Source of the DNA: Phytophthora hibernalis
Taxonomy: Eukaryota > Oomycota > Peronosporomycetes > Peronosporales > Peronosporaceae
Reading direction: 5' to 3'
Length of the DNA stretch: 64,000 bases
Assembly (NCBI GenBank): GCA_012656075.1
Contig: JAAKBF010000094.1
Span: 1-64,000, forward strand
The position numbers were made by a program, and so were the translations under genes. The notes under the pieces are model-generated. The model made no database searches, was not told where the DNA came from, and saw only the letters and a list, made by a program, of their open reading frames with translations. Each line of letters opens with the position of its first letter. The first letter of the stretch is position 1. This document shows positions 1-10,860 of this stretch, piece by piece.

Positions 1-200
1 GGTTTTCACTGCTGAAGCGTTGGATCCAAAGAATGCAAACACGGCGTTCGGATTCGCTCAGAGGAGGTATTAGACTTGGCGATGTACGCTTGTACGCGCA
101 CGAAAGATGGAACACGTGGTATTTATAAGCATTGCGGGTATGCTCTCGACTCGTTGGCAATAGATATTAATGTAGCGGCCTCCACTCCAACTAATTAATA

Positions 201-963
201 CTACAACTGATGGTCTTCATCCTCCATATTTTGAGCTGGTAGATTAACAGGTATGTCGGAGTTGTGTGGGCGCCTAAGATCGCAGTCAGGTAAACCGAGA
301 ATGTCTCGGAGATCATCTAGCGAGACCGAAATATTTACCTCACTTTCGTTGATGAGTATTCTCACGGTTCTAAACCGACGATCCAGCCGTCGATGCTCTG
401 CTTGCTGCTCGTGCGCCATCTCAAGCGAGCTTCGTCAACACTACAGAGTTGTCGATATGTTGCATGCTCCGGGATTGTAGGCTGGTTCCATCTGGCTCAC
501 GCGCATGTTGTGTTGCAAAGTAGCGTAGAGCCAAACTGTTCGGCGCTAGCGGAGATTGGTTAGTATCAGCTAAGTGCTGTACAATCCGAGTCGATGCTTC
601 ATTAACCCGTGCAACTGTTGCCCGTCGAATTGAGTTGTGGATCTATCAATAATGCAAAAGCGTAACATTAGTATAAATCCACAGCTCCGATAAATATGAC
701 AGCAGTACCTTCACAGCGTACACGAAAACCATTAGACTGAAATCTGCCAGCGAGACGTTTCTACGCTGAGCATTCCGCCAGGATTGCATAACTTGGGCAG
801 CGAATGATTCAGCAGTGAGCTTGATGAACTCCCTTTGTTTCGTGTTGGTACCTGGTTTGAGGTAAATATCCTTCTCGGACCACGAAATTCCTTCTTGAGC
901 ACTTACGATCGCGTCCACTTTTGCATGTAAGACGGCGTAGCCTTCTGTAGATTGCAAACTCAC
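201..963 (-). pseudogene. Repeat-borne hypothetical protein family, copy 1 (decayed)
   Basis: I do not recognise this family. Two open segments lie on the minus strand. The 5' one (963 down to 646) contains a stretch reading SWSEKDIYLKP followed by KQREFIKLTAESF. The 3' one (419 down to 201) contains a basic EHRRLDRRFR stretch and ends in a DDLRDILGLPDCDL motif. The frame between them (about 640-430) is interrupted but still reads as helix-rich sequence (VARVNEAS region). The same order of motifs appears on the plus strand at 8692-9560, so this is a family rather than chance ORFs. It could be a DNA-binding accessory protein of a transposon. That function is a guess, and no catalytic motif is visible. 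Confidence 0.45.
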
Positions 964-2030
964 TGAATGTGGCTGCTTGTGGACTGCTCGGACGTCATGT
1001 AATCACCTCGCCCAATTTGATGGTCAGCGTTACTTTGACCTCTTCGTCCCCAAAAATGTGTTGCACTGTGTTGGCGCGTGAGGTAGATTCGCTCTCCATC
1101 AGGTATAATCCCGAGTGGATCTACTATCTACAATGGTCTTCACTCGCTCAAGTATCATAAGATCAAATCGACAAATTTATGTTTAGCTCAATCTCATTCC
1201 AGATTTATTTTTCAACTTACCGTTGGTAGTCCGCTTTGCAACCTCGCGTCTTGTTCACGTGGGCGTCTATGTTGAGGAGGCTAATGTCGTGCTACTGTGC
1301 CAGCCAGTAGGAGGTCAGCACGTTGGTCATCTGAGGCTAGTGCTTCTCGTTCTTGTTCATGTCATCAGCGCATTTAGTCCACGCCCACCTATTAATACAA
1401 GATGTGTGCGAAGTAGGTGTACGTTAGTACATCGGTTATTAAAGTGTAAACAATACAGTACAGGCTTCACTCACCTGAGCAGCGCCTCTCCGTCGACATT
1501 GGGTAAGAACCTGCCAGTCTTCCTCCCTGCAATTTGGTTGGCCTGGATCCCCACTCGCTTCATTTCGTGGTGCACTTGGCCAATCTTCGAGTCGATCGGC
1601 CCAACTGCTAGTTCAGGGTTCACGGGCTGGTTGATGTGACACGGCACCTCGAGCTTGTTAACGAAGAAGTCGGTCGGGTGGTTATAGTAGAGAATGAGCG
1701 ACTCACTGAGTGGCTAAGCGCGACTTGACGGCGACATGCCCCTGCAGGCGACAAAACAGCATCTTCCCGTCCTTCTACGAGTTGTCCACGAAGTCGAGTA
1801 TCCCCTGGTGATGGAGGCGAGTCGGCCGATCGAACGGCGGTTCTAAGGAACGCGGCGTCTGCGTGAGCAGACTAACTGGCCCCACGCGTGTCGAAACCCA
1901 GTTGTTGAAATCACCAATCAAATTCTTCACGATTTGTACGTAATCATGCACGAGTTAGTGCAGGGGTGAGGTGGAATTAGTGCACTAAAGGCAAGACAAA
2001 GTCCATGCAAAGCACAATACACTCCGGGCC
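964..2030. other. Unassigned region with minus-strand coding-like fragments
   Basis: No supported gene. Minus-strand fragments such as FNNWVSTRVGPVSLL (about 1930-1870) and NPELAVGPIDSKIG (about 1620-1580) read like remnants of one protein in changing frames, but I cannot name it. Stops and frame changes are frequent. The plus-strand ORF at 1223-1639 is probably a shadow of this. Confidence 0.3.
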
Positions 2031-2169
2031 AAAAGTATACGAACACCCCTACTTTTGCTAATAACTCAGCCTCTAGATGGAGTTGAGAAGTGTGCTAGAC
2101 ATGTTGTGTGGAACACGGTAATCATCAGTCGTTATGGGCTAATACTCACATAAAAAACCGTTTTGGCAG

Positions 2170-3071
2170 GTGGCCCAAATATACGAACGCTGTAATATGG
2201 TGTTTAGGCGTGGGTTTTCAACGCAGCCACAACATTCGAAGAAAAACGAAGCTGTACTACAGCAGACGCATTTAGAATTTGCAATCAAGTTTTGGAGCGA
2301 ATACAGCCATTTTCCGGATAGTGCTATCTACAACGTCGACGAAACGGCCATTTATTTCGACACTCCACCCCACAAAATATGGGCCCTCAAGGGGAGGCGT
2401 GGATCAGCAAAAGTCAAGCATATGCAGAAGAATTCCGGAAGACTCACAGCTGTGCTCACCATTTGGGCTGACGGTACGTTCATTTATTTTACATTTAATT
2501 TACTGTATACTGAAACTAAGTAACGTTATTTGATTTAGGAAAAAACTGCCAATACTCTTCATTCTGCGAGGAATACCTGGCGGCACTGTGGAGACAAATG
2601 AGTTGCCAACATATCCAGATGGACATGTTTATACAGTCCAAGAACATGGCTGGATGGACGCAACTGTTTGGGAGTTTTATATTGAAAGTTTGCTTAAATT
2701 TGAAATAGATTCTCCCTCTGTCCTCCTTCTCGATAACTTCGATTCCCATGTATCGGAAGGAGGACAGAATGTGTAGCGAGGCTACCTCAGCACTAGTGTG
2801 CCCTGTTCCGCCAAACAGCACGTCTGTCTGTCAGCCTCTTGATGTTGGAGTTATGGGTCCACTCAAGAAGAAGCTGACAGGCGTATGGCTATCAGACAAT
2901 ATTAATGGTACACGCACCGCGCAGCAAAGAGACTTGGCGCGATCAAGCGCACCATTACAGCATGGGAAGGCATCACAGAGCACTGTGTTGTGCGTAGCTT
3001 TGAAAAGGCAATTCCAAGATATCCTGAAGTCCAAGTATAGGATAAAAATGTTTTTCACCAATCACAAATAG
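2170..3071 (+). pseudogene. pogo/Tigger-type DDE transposase relic
   Basis: This encodes the catalytic part of a Tc1/mariner-superfamily pogo transposase (DDE_1 type), which cuts and pastes its own DNA element in the nucleus. The three acidic positions are recognisable in order: YNVDETAIYF (about 2329-2358), LLLDNFDSHVS (about 2725-2757) and VCQPLDVGVM (about 2828-2857). A GT-AG interval (2469-2538) breaks the first segment from the next and could be an intron, but the reading frame does not rejoin exactly after the A-run at 2540. Further frame changes occur near 2757 and about 2930, where an alternative frame continues as AIKRTITAWEGITEH. The N-terminal HTH region is not visible. It is inactive as it stands. 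Confidence 0.8.
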
Positions 3072-3157
3072 CGAATCACTGATGGGTACGGATTTTTGTC
3101 GAGATGCCCCGTTTACTTTTGTATGGCGGATACAGTTCAGTGGGGGTACGGATTTCA

Positions 3158-3172
3158 CCGTCGTTGTCTGTA
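3158..3172 (+). repeat. Probable right terminus of the pogo-like element
   Basis: CCGTCGTTGTCTGTA lies about 90 bp past the transposase relic and matches, with one mismatch in 15, the terminal sequence of the MITE at 45739-46358 (CCGTTGTTGTCTGTA at 46344-46358). Ending in CTG-TA fits a Tc1/mariner/pogo end next to a TA target. I could not find the corresponding left end upstream of 2170. Confidence 0.4.
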
Positions 3173-4081
3173 CTACACAGGTTATACGGTATCCTTATGG
3201 CCAGTACCTACTGTAACGGGGTTTAAAATGTGTCAAGGTATCACTATAGATGAACCCAGTCGATAAAGACCATTGCTAATATCTACAACACAGGATATAA
3301 TGCACGGCTGCTAATAAACGCGCCGCAGGAGCGGCTGCGGAAACAGCAACGTGAGGAGCAGGGAGCGGCGTGTGCGCGGACATCGACCCGAAGCCTTTTA
3401 GTATGCAATATTTGGCGCTGAACAAGTATGATAGTGGATGCTTTTCATTAACAAATGTATTGAAAAATCCCCATCGAGCATTAATTTGACAAGTATTAAT
3501 TAAGCGCCATAGTTAAGCCTGAATACCGAGTCAGTGGATCGATAAGTGATTAAGTACACCAGGATATTAGACAACAGAGGTATTAAGTTGGCCAGGGTTC
3601 TCTGTACCTCAGCTAGTGCTACATTGACCTTCACCGAACCTTCAGCAAGGTACTGCTTGCACTCAGTCATATCGACAAGAGCATGTATTACATGTACACT
3701 ATTAAAGCCAGAGAGATGTCCGTGAAGACGGCCGACCTCAAGTCAAGTGGGTAGCGATTGTATATGACAGAGCAAGCTACTGTACCTTACGCATCTCTGC
3801 CCTACGTATTTTGCCGTGGGCTACTACTAAAACAAACTAGTTCTACGTCGTAGTTGACCATCGTTTGCTTCACTTTACATATTTGTTGGGTCCGAAGGCC
3901 TGAAAAAACCTTCGTTTCCACGTCGGGTGTACATCGTGCCAACAGGACTTCATCCACCTACTTCCTGGAAGTACCGGTATATTGGTAGAGTGCCAATATC
4001 TAATCTTGAAGTATGTCGCACCCGCCTCCTCATGTTCAACTCATGCTGGAGCCGCCGATGCCGAACTGCCGCTTAACGCCG
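3173..4081. other. Intergenic, no gene seen
   Basis: AT-rich sequence with no supported reading frame. A short TGTAACGGGG...CTACAACA interval at 3212-3290 has gypsy-LTR-like ends but no target duplication. No other structure was recognised. Confidence 0.4.
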
Positions 4082-4144
4082 ATATGATTCCAGGGTCGGG
4101 CGGTTGCAAACGAGTCGTTGCAACCGCCCGACCTGGAATCATAT
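4082..4144. repeat. Near-perfect inverted repeat (hairpin) with 8-nt loop
   Basis: The left arm 4082-4109 and right arm 4118-4144 are reverse complements over 27 bp with a single extra G in the left arm. The loop 4110-4117 is ACGAGTCG. There is no downstream U-tract to suggest a terminator. It may be two fused transposon ends or a foldback element. Confidence 0.85.
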
Positions 4145-4242
4145 AGTTTGAAACGAGAGATGTAGTTGGGCGGTAGTTAAATGACAATTACGACTTGAGC
4201 TGCAGGTTTCCCAGGACAATGTTGCGTAGGAGGGCAATATGT

Positions 4243-4333
4243 GAAAATTTCAAAGGGGACTCGAATCGAAATACATTTTCAAAGAGGGACTCGATAATTA
4301 CGCTGTCTATAAAAGCTAGCTTTTACTTAGCCT
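4243..4333. repeat. Dispersed repeat, copy 1 (shared with 43640-43720)
   Basis: This stretch contains two related submotifs, AAAGGGGACTCGAATCGAAA and AAAGAGGGACTCGATAATTA, then AGCTAGCTTTTAC. The same order is found at 43640-43720, where it lies between the left TIR and the 3' end of a MULE transposase gene. Copy 1 has about 10 extra bases after ATTA. It therefore looks like a MULE subterminal fragment. Confidence 0.7.
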
Positions 4334-4339
4334 ATTCCA

Positions 4340-4985
4340 ATCTGCCGTGGATCCCCGACCGTTGCTGACATTGCTGGCGCTACTGAGCGTGCCCCCGGTC
4401 GTGTACGTGTACGGTTGGTGTACTCGGGCGTGCCCATCTCGATGCCCGACATGATGTACACGGTGCCGAGCCGGTCCCTGAACTACGAAATCACCATGGG
4501 TGTGCGGCGACCGCCACGACTGCTACCGCCGACGGCTGCACCGTTCGGCGACATGGTGCTGGCAGAGCTGGTGCAAAAGTACAAGAAGGCGTGCGAGAAG
4601 CGCGACAAGTCGTTCTCGTCGGACACGTTGGAGCAGATGCGCATGACATCGAGGCCGGTTTCGCTAGTGGATATCCCGCGCGCCGTCAAGTACCGTGAGA
4701 TCAAAAGATAACGGGTCTCAAGGGCACGGACGTGGTCGTTCAGGACAGCGTGTACGGCAACATCAACGACCAGTTACACATGATCTTGATCTTCACGCGT
4801 AACTCGGCCAACGACGAGAACAAGCTGTATGGTGAGTTCCGGATGAACGCGCATGGTGAAGATGTGGCTGCACCCGATCTTTGTCAACGATAAGATGTAC
4901 CCGAAGGACTACTGTACCAAGTCCTGCCGGTGTCTAGGACACGACTACTGGGAAAGATCGTGTTCACCACGGCGAACGCAGAGAA
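4340..4985 (+). pseudogene. Unrecognised protein fragment, frameshifted
   Basis: The frame 4415-4711 reads as a plausible protein (GDMVLAELVQKYKKACEKRD) with no stop for about 98 residues. The following 250 bases continue in another frame (VVVQDSVYGNINDQLHMILIF) and then another (VKMWLHPIFVNDKMYPKDY). The smooth hydrophobic/charged pattern across frame changes suggests a decayed real gene. I cannot assign a family. The earliest ATG in the open frame is used only as a marker. Confidence 0.35.
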
Positions 4986-5043
4986 ACAAGACTAAGCCGT
5001 CCTAATCGAAGTGTATACTTCTCCTAATTCTTCTTTGTGTATG

Positions 5044-6823
5044 TCAAGTTCGGCCAGTACACGATGCCTTATTGTGACCATCTGCGATGCCGCATTTGTA
5101 AAGCTTACGGATGCGTGTAGACTCACCACATTCACCACGCGAACGAATTCTCCGTTTACGGGGCCGTCCAGCCTGCCGTTGATAAAGTGCAGGTGTCAAG
5201 GTTTCATCTGCTCTTTTTCCGAGTCGTCCGGGAGCGCAATGGGACGCTGATTCTTCGCATATTGAGCAACGGTGTAGCAACTAGAAAACAATTGAAACAC
5301 ATCCTCCAGACCTCCGTTCGTCTGCATTTTGACAGCCAAGAGGTGGCGACACGTGACCCCTTGCTGTAACCAAGACACACATGAGCATGATGGCGGATAT
5401 AATTTCACCTCTCTTGGCTTGTCCCCGTGACCCAATCGACTGGTCTATGCAACTTCGTCCGAGATGAACGAAACAGAGTACAGCGGCATCTGCTTAAGCT
5501 CACACTGGAACTTGTTTTCCGATCGAGGTGTTGTCATGTTTTGCCTTGACAGAGACGAAGATGCGCCTCGGTCATCATGATTTTGGTGTACGCACGGAAG
5601 TAGCCGTAAGGCAGTAGCTTCCTCGGCTTTAGCCGCAACAATTTTGCCTGCTCGCTTTCAACAAAGTTGGTAGTTCTTCATCCATAGAGGGGTTGGGTCT
5701 TGTAGTATGGATGCAGAGCCCACTTCTTCGGCTCCACGTTCAAATATTCCCCGGCAGGGACATTCGCATCACTCAAATCTTGTATGGCTGCTTTGTACTC
5801 GGCTGGCGTATTTGCAGCTTGCGCGCGCCAAACCATTGCCTCATGGCACACAGCAAGCTTCACTTTTTGTCAGCTCGCATATTTCCTGTGGGTACAATAC
5901 GCATTTGTAAGCATCAAACACCATATCCTTCGATGCAATACTATCGTACCGATGAGATGTCTTGTGCAAAAAGATTTTTTATCTTTAGCTCGTCCGAAAC
6001 TGAAATGATGCCGGCATGGCGGTCAGAAAAAACTGGCACATCACGAAGTGGAAACCCATGCAAAAAGTGCTTTGAAGAACCAAAAATAGTTGGAGTGATC
6101 CTCCAGCGGAGCTAGCGCCACGGCTGCTACGCGGTTCTGGAGATTTCCATCCCGTGCAACTAACACAATTTGCTTATATTGGCGGTTCTTCATGTGAGCT
6201 GCATCCACCCCAAAATTCCTCGGCCGCTACGAAACCATGCAGGATCAAGGTGGCCATCGCACGAACAAAGTGACCTTCTCCGTCACGCTGAATGTCGCTG
6301 AAAACGCCGATGTTGCACTTCGCAAATGCTTCAAGATACCACGGCAGGTATTTGATAGACTGCTCGTCTTCTGAGAAGACCTCACGAAGTACAATATCCT
6401 TCACTCTGTATAGCATGCTGGTACTGCATATCAACTTGGACGCTTCCTGTAGCTGCCCAGCCATCGCCAACGCAGAGATGCTGGCGTCAGCAACTACAGC
6501 AGACCGCAGCACTGAGTTGATGAGCAGAGGGTTTCGCAGTCGACGTGCAGTTGATATGCTTGAGATTGGTTGTTGTCACGTGCCAGTTGTTCTGTTGATG
6601 TTTCCTCTTTGACACCGACAATTTTACGAACCAGGTACAAGACGCCCCACTAGAACAGCGAATGTCTTTAAACGTACCACCTCTCTAGCTAACAACAACC
6701 CGCTTACCAAGCGCTAATGCGTAAGCTTTAATTGCAGCAACAGCGTCCTTTCCGGTTCTCCACCTCTGCTGACGCAGACCATCTAGCTCTGCATCGCCCG
6801 TATCGTCTTCACCTGCGGCCATT
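5044..6823 (-). pseudogene. Mutator-like transposase relic (FAR1 N-terminus, SWIM C-terminus)
   Basis: Read on the minus strand, this begins MAAGEDDTGDAELDGLRQQR at 6823 and passes through a WFVKLSVSKRK / NNWHVTTTNLKH stretch typical of the FAR1/FLYWCH-like zinc region of MULEs. It continues through a MULE core (VPVFSDRHAGI near 6020, reached in a second frame) and ends in a SWIM zinc finger, PSCSC...GVTCRHLLA (about 5385-5330). A basic tail with a CxxC-like knuckle (KLYKCGIADGHNKASC, about 5110-5060) follows. At least four frameshifts and several stops interrupt it, so it is dead. It matches the general order of domains in the other MULEs of this window. Confidence 0.75.
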
Positions 6824-7149
6824 TTGATCTAGTGGTGGAGGCTGAAAACAGGTTCACAGAGGCTCGGGTAATTATAAGAGGCTTACGGTAGTAAAGCTAG
6901 TTATGCATGTGATACGCTCTATACTAGGCATTTGTATTGGGATACACATATGTTTTGCTCCCCTCCGACCCAATACGTCGGAATGGCTGGATAGAGGACC
7001 TACCTAACTCTATGCGCAACCATTGGTCGATATTACATGATAGTGTGTTTCTGATTGGCTATTTATATTTAAAACTCAGTGATTGGTCATTAAAGTGCCA
7101 CCATTTACAATACAAAATCTAAGTAAGGTCGGATAAGTTATGATACCGG
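6824..7149. other. Intergenic, no gene seen
   Basis: AT-rich spacer between the MULE relic and the MITE. I see no inverted repeat pairing with the other side of the MULE, and no coding signal. Confidence 0.4.
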
Positions 7150-7946
7150 TACCGACTTCCTCGGCTTATAGTGGACATCCTACGTACAGGTACAGTGTAC
7201 CACTCTGAAAAAGTGACCTTCCGATTTTGGTTACTGTAAATGGTACCGGTATAAGTACTTAAGGGCGACTCCTATGTATTGTTGGGCGACTGCTATCATG
7301 TTTGACTCGTTAAACGTACATGTAGTGTGCTACAGTGCAGGCGTACGTACCGGGCGATTAACGAGTCCATTCCGGTTAACAAGCTATATGTAGCATTTGA
7401 GAACTGTTGCATTGTAGTTCGGGCTAACCATTAATAACAATGGTAGCATGACGCTCAATCAGCGCGTCCACGCCCGTGCAATGGTCAGGTGGTACAGCCG
7501 CTTCGCGATTTGGGTATTATAGTAGACACATGCGGCAGATCATAGCAGTCCCAGCGACTTCTGGCAGGGAGGGTCTTGTGGTAACCTGTACGACAACGCG
7601 GTACATGCTGTCAGCGCCAATAGTTAGAACGGCTAGATTTAGGATCACATGAGAACAGCGAGCTCGAATACTCTACGCGGCGCCATCAGATACAGGGGCC
7701 GCAGACAGGTAGTGCGCACACCCACCAACAAAGCAGGCAACCAGAAGGATGGTTGAAGGACGGGAGAATCTATAAATGACTGGCAGTCGCGGGAGAAAAT
7801 CGCCATACCGGTACGCATACGAGTACATTTCTGTCGACATATTTGGTTCAGAACTTAGAAGCCGAGGCGGCGGAGGGGCTCAAATACTGCAATGCGATTG
7901 GTCGCTCTTATATGCCGGTGTCCACTATAAGCCGAGGAAGTCGGTA
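7150..7946. mobile_element. TA-flanked MITE, long copy
   Basis: The termini are inverted repeats of about 28 bp beginning TACCGACTTCCTCGGCTTAT at 7150 and ending with the exact reverse complement at 7946. The outer TA is the likely target duplication of a Tc1/mariner-type element. The left 235 bp match the 309-bp copy at 42905-43213 closely (shared CACTCTGAAAAAG, CCTTCCGATTTTGGTTACTG and GACTCGTTAAACG blocks). The middle, roughly 7390-7885, has no counterpart there and is either an insertion or internal sequence lost from the short copy. No transposase frame is visible inside. Confidence 0.85.
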
Positions 7947-8690
7947 TATTATTTTAAGGCGCCAGTTGGCGATTTGTCCCTCTTCATACCTTCGCAAATT
8001 GTGGGTCAATGATGACCCTGTCAGTCCAGCGATTTACCCAGCCCCAAGCGTCGGTTGTCAGTCAACAACCCCCAAGCGTCAGCTGTCATCGCCTACACGG
8101 CGAGTCGACTGGCGCTGGGTCTGCCGCGCACCCGCTTCCGCCGCGCATCTCCTGCTCCTCCTTCAGTCCTCCACCACGTACAGTACCGGGCCATGCGATC
8201 ATAACGGTACGTCGTTTTGGAACGCATCAAAAACGAGAGCTGTGGGAGTTTCTATTCTAATTGACCGTGCTTTGTTTTGTTATAAAGACCAAAGAGCGAT
8301 ATCGCGCTCGTCGCTTCTTTATATGCCTTTGCGTGGGCCAGTGTGAAAGCACACATGGAGTTTGCGCGAAGACACAGCTGCTGAAGAAACGTTGCTATCC
8401 ATGCGCAATATGTGCCTACCTGTGCTACGTGTCCTGATGCTCCTACAGGTGTTCACGATAAAATGTACTGAATGTGATCCACAATTCAAGGTAAAGCTCT
8501 CTCCGACAGCTTTTTCTCAAACTTTGCTTAATACTTTGTTGGTTGGTTTGCTATTTGTAGGACGCATGCATAGCTGCAATAGAGTCCTTTACTGGCATCT
8601 CACTTTGCTTTTCTCCAGCTCGTGCATTGCTGCTGCGGTATCAAATTGGTTGTGGACGTTCGGTTTGCTGGACTGTAGAGGGAGCTGACC
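7947..8690. other. Region without a supported gene
   Basis: Contains open frames, including one at 8362-8688 with a hydrophobic stretch (LLVGLLFVG), but nothing matches a known family and no paralogue is seen in the window. I leave it unassigned. Confidence 0.3.
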
Positions 8691-8691
8691 A

Positions 8692-9560
8692 ATGCAGCAA
8701 CCGAAGGCATCATTGCGGTTTTTCGGCACTGATCCGCCTCGTGTGATCGAAGCAATTATAACGATCCGTGTTGGAGATCCGCACGGCTCACATCAAAGAG
8801 AATGGAAGAAAGACATGATGCTCGACGTCGAAGATAGATACGGTGTTTTTCGCGAAAAAAATGCCTGGCCATATTTGCTGGTCTCATTGCTAGTAGAGTG
8901 GGGAAAGAAGCGTCGACTTGAGAGACGACACTGACATCTACCTCAAGTTGACAAAGAACGACAAACAGGAAAAGTACCGAAAGCTATCGCAAGATTCATT
9001 TGGGACGTTTTTCTGACGACGATGGCGGCTTGTGGTCCCTGCTGACAGAGTTGGTTTCCGCTTTGAAATATTTCTTTACGTTCGCAATGTAGCGACGGCG
9101 CCGGCGGAATTTCGTCGCGCCACGCAAAATAGATTGTGCAAGCCCGGGTTCAACGAATGGCACATCACGCAGCCAATGCAGTGCAGTTCGGTCTAATTAT
9201 GGCTCATCATATAGATGTTGTTCATGCGCGACGACCCGCCCACGCTGCCTTTGAGGTTCTTGACGATAACATCACAGCTCAAGCAGTTGAGCTTGATCGC
9301 CAACGAGCGGCTCTTGAGTTGAATGACATCTAGGTGAGCTTCACAGGACTGCACAAACTGCAACGGTAAGAATTCAGCTTAATAACCTGCGGATGCCTGT
9401 AGAGGTAGACCTTGTTTCGCTGCGCAGAGCAGTCGGCTTGCCAGATCATGATATCTTTTCTGCAGAGGCTTTATCATGGGACCCCTTCGACTACACCAAC
9501 CAATCCATTCATGGGATCCCTTCGACTACACCAACAATCCAGGCCAACAGAATACAGATC
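8692..9560 (+). pseudogene. Repeat-borne hypothetical protein family, copy 2 (decayed)
   Basis: This is homologous in motif order to the minus-strand relic at 201-963. It has DTDIYLKLTKNDKQEKYRKL followed by SQDSFGTFF (about 8930-9015), then a helical segment with VQARVQRMAHHAANAVQ (about 9132-9185). It ends with VDLVSLRRAVGLPDHDIF (about 9407-9460), equivalent to the LRDILGLPDCDL motif of copy 1. The upstream open frame 8692-8934 (FFGTDPPRVIEAI) may be its N-terminus. Frame changes occur near 8930, 9020 and 9340. Function is unknown. Confidence 0.45.
9475..9540. repeat. Short tandem duplication
   Basis: Two units, 9475-9509 and 9510-9540, both starting CATGGGA(C/T)CCCTTCGAC and continuing TACACCAAC. 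They lie inside the C-terminal part of the hypothetical family copy 2 and shift its reading. Confidence 0.85.
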
Positions 9561-9909
9561 ACATGAATCAAAATGGCGAGAGCGATGAAGAGCAAGCGCA
9601 TGAAAGCGGAGACGTTGAGATGAGCACAGTGGTGTAAGTATACAAACGTCAGAGAACAACGAGCGCTAATGTAACAAGGTGGATGAACACGACAATTTTT
9701 CTATTAGGTACAATTACTGATCAACTCATCGAATGTTTCTGATCGCAGACTTGTACCTAGATACCCACAGTGTTGAAATGTACCAAAACAACCTTTGTTT
9801 TCTTTCCGCGTGCACTCCTCATTGCGATGTCCAGCACAATTCTGGGTACAAGGGAACAACGAGATTAGAATTGCTGTATCCATCGCTTGAGAAGCCCAAA
9901 GCAAGGCTC

Positions 9910-9985
9910 AATGGTGTTCTACTGTAGACAATAAGGGGAAGGAAAAGCAAGGCTCGATGGGGTTCAACTGTGGACAATAAGAGGG
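9910..9985. repeat. Imperfect tandem duplication over the transposase LNPIE motif
   Basis: On the minus strand two units of about 40 bp each read TATTGTC(C/T)ACAGT(T/A)GAAC(C/A)CC followed by AT(C/T)GAGCCTTGCTTT. The duplication repeats the codons for the third catalytic residue. It probably arose after the element died. Confidence 0.7.
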
Positions 9986-10860
9986 AAGAAAAATCAATCG
10001 CGCCCCACATGCATGCACCACCTCTTGCAGCTCCGGATACGCATGGATCTTGGCGTTATCCACGATAACGATAGAGCGGGGCAGGACCTCGGATTCAAAT
10101 GCGGCACTACGTGTTTCACAAAAGCAGAGAGGATTTTTCTCGGATGAAGGCCCCCTCTGTCCATTCCCAGACATAAAACCCGTTAACGTCCAGCGCATCA
10201 TGATAAACATCCGCTTGCATCTGCGAAAAGGCAATCGTACAACTGCCTTCGTGCTCCTTGTAGACCGGCCGTATCTACGATGGGCATGACGGCCATCCTT
10301 TGCCGTTTCGTCGATGAACACAAGCTGCTCTGTGCGTACGAATACAGCGGATGAAGCTTCTTTCGATTTCGGCAGGAACTGCCCCGCGGGCTGCTTTATC
10401 TAACACCTTTCTGCTTAGGTTCAGGTCAAAGTTTAGCACCCTGCATATTGGCGGTATACGTCGTGGTAATTGCCGGGTAGTGTTTCTGATGTATTCTTGA
10501 AGTTCGATGTAGAACGTTGGGTGTAGGTTGACGTACGCCTGAACAGCAGCCATCACCTCAGGTGGCCAACGCGAACGCTTCTGTCGCCCGTAGATTCGCT
10601 CACAATACCGTCGCGGATGAACAGCGCGTACCAGTGCCTAATCGTGCGTTACTTGGGGCCAAATAGCTCGGAGACGTGCACGATAGGGACGTTGTATATG
10701 TCCAGCAGAGCAACAACCCGCCAGCGGAAGTCGTCGGAGAATGTCATGAAGGAGATGATTGAGTAATGCGCGTAGTAGGTGTTTATTGTGAGCTAGGCTT
10801 TGAACAACAGCCAGCCATTTAACACTTAAGCCAGCAAAACGCGCTCGTTTGAGCAAACCT
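9930..10860 (-). pseudogene. IS630/Tc1-mariner-type DDE transposase relic
   Basis: Minus-strand relic of a DDE_3-type transposase. An N-terminal helix-turn-helix region reads VPIVHVSELFG and HWYALFIRDG in broken frames (about 10700-10600), followed by PEVMAAVQAYVNLHP (10560-10515). The catalytic motifs are FIDETAKDGR (about 10318-10290), VIVDNAKIHAYPEL (about 10065-10025) and YCPQLNPIEPCF (about 9975-9940), so D, D and E are all identifiable. A stop follows LNFD near 10425, and the frame changes at least twice. The region around the last acidic residue is duplicated (see 9910-9985). Confidence 0.8.

Noticed and set aside
1223..1639. 138-residue plus-strand ORF
   Set aside because: Minus-strand fragments in the same place are more protein-like, so the ORF is probably a shadow.
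3212..3290. TGTAACGGGG...CTACAACA interval resembling a tiny gypsy solo LTR
   Set aside because: Only 79 bp, no 5-bp target duplication and no other copy in the window.
8362..8688. Short membrane protein ORF
   Set aside because: One weak hydrophobic stretch only. The frame has no supporting context.
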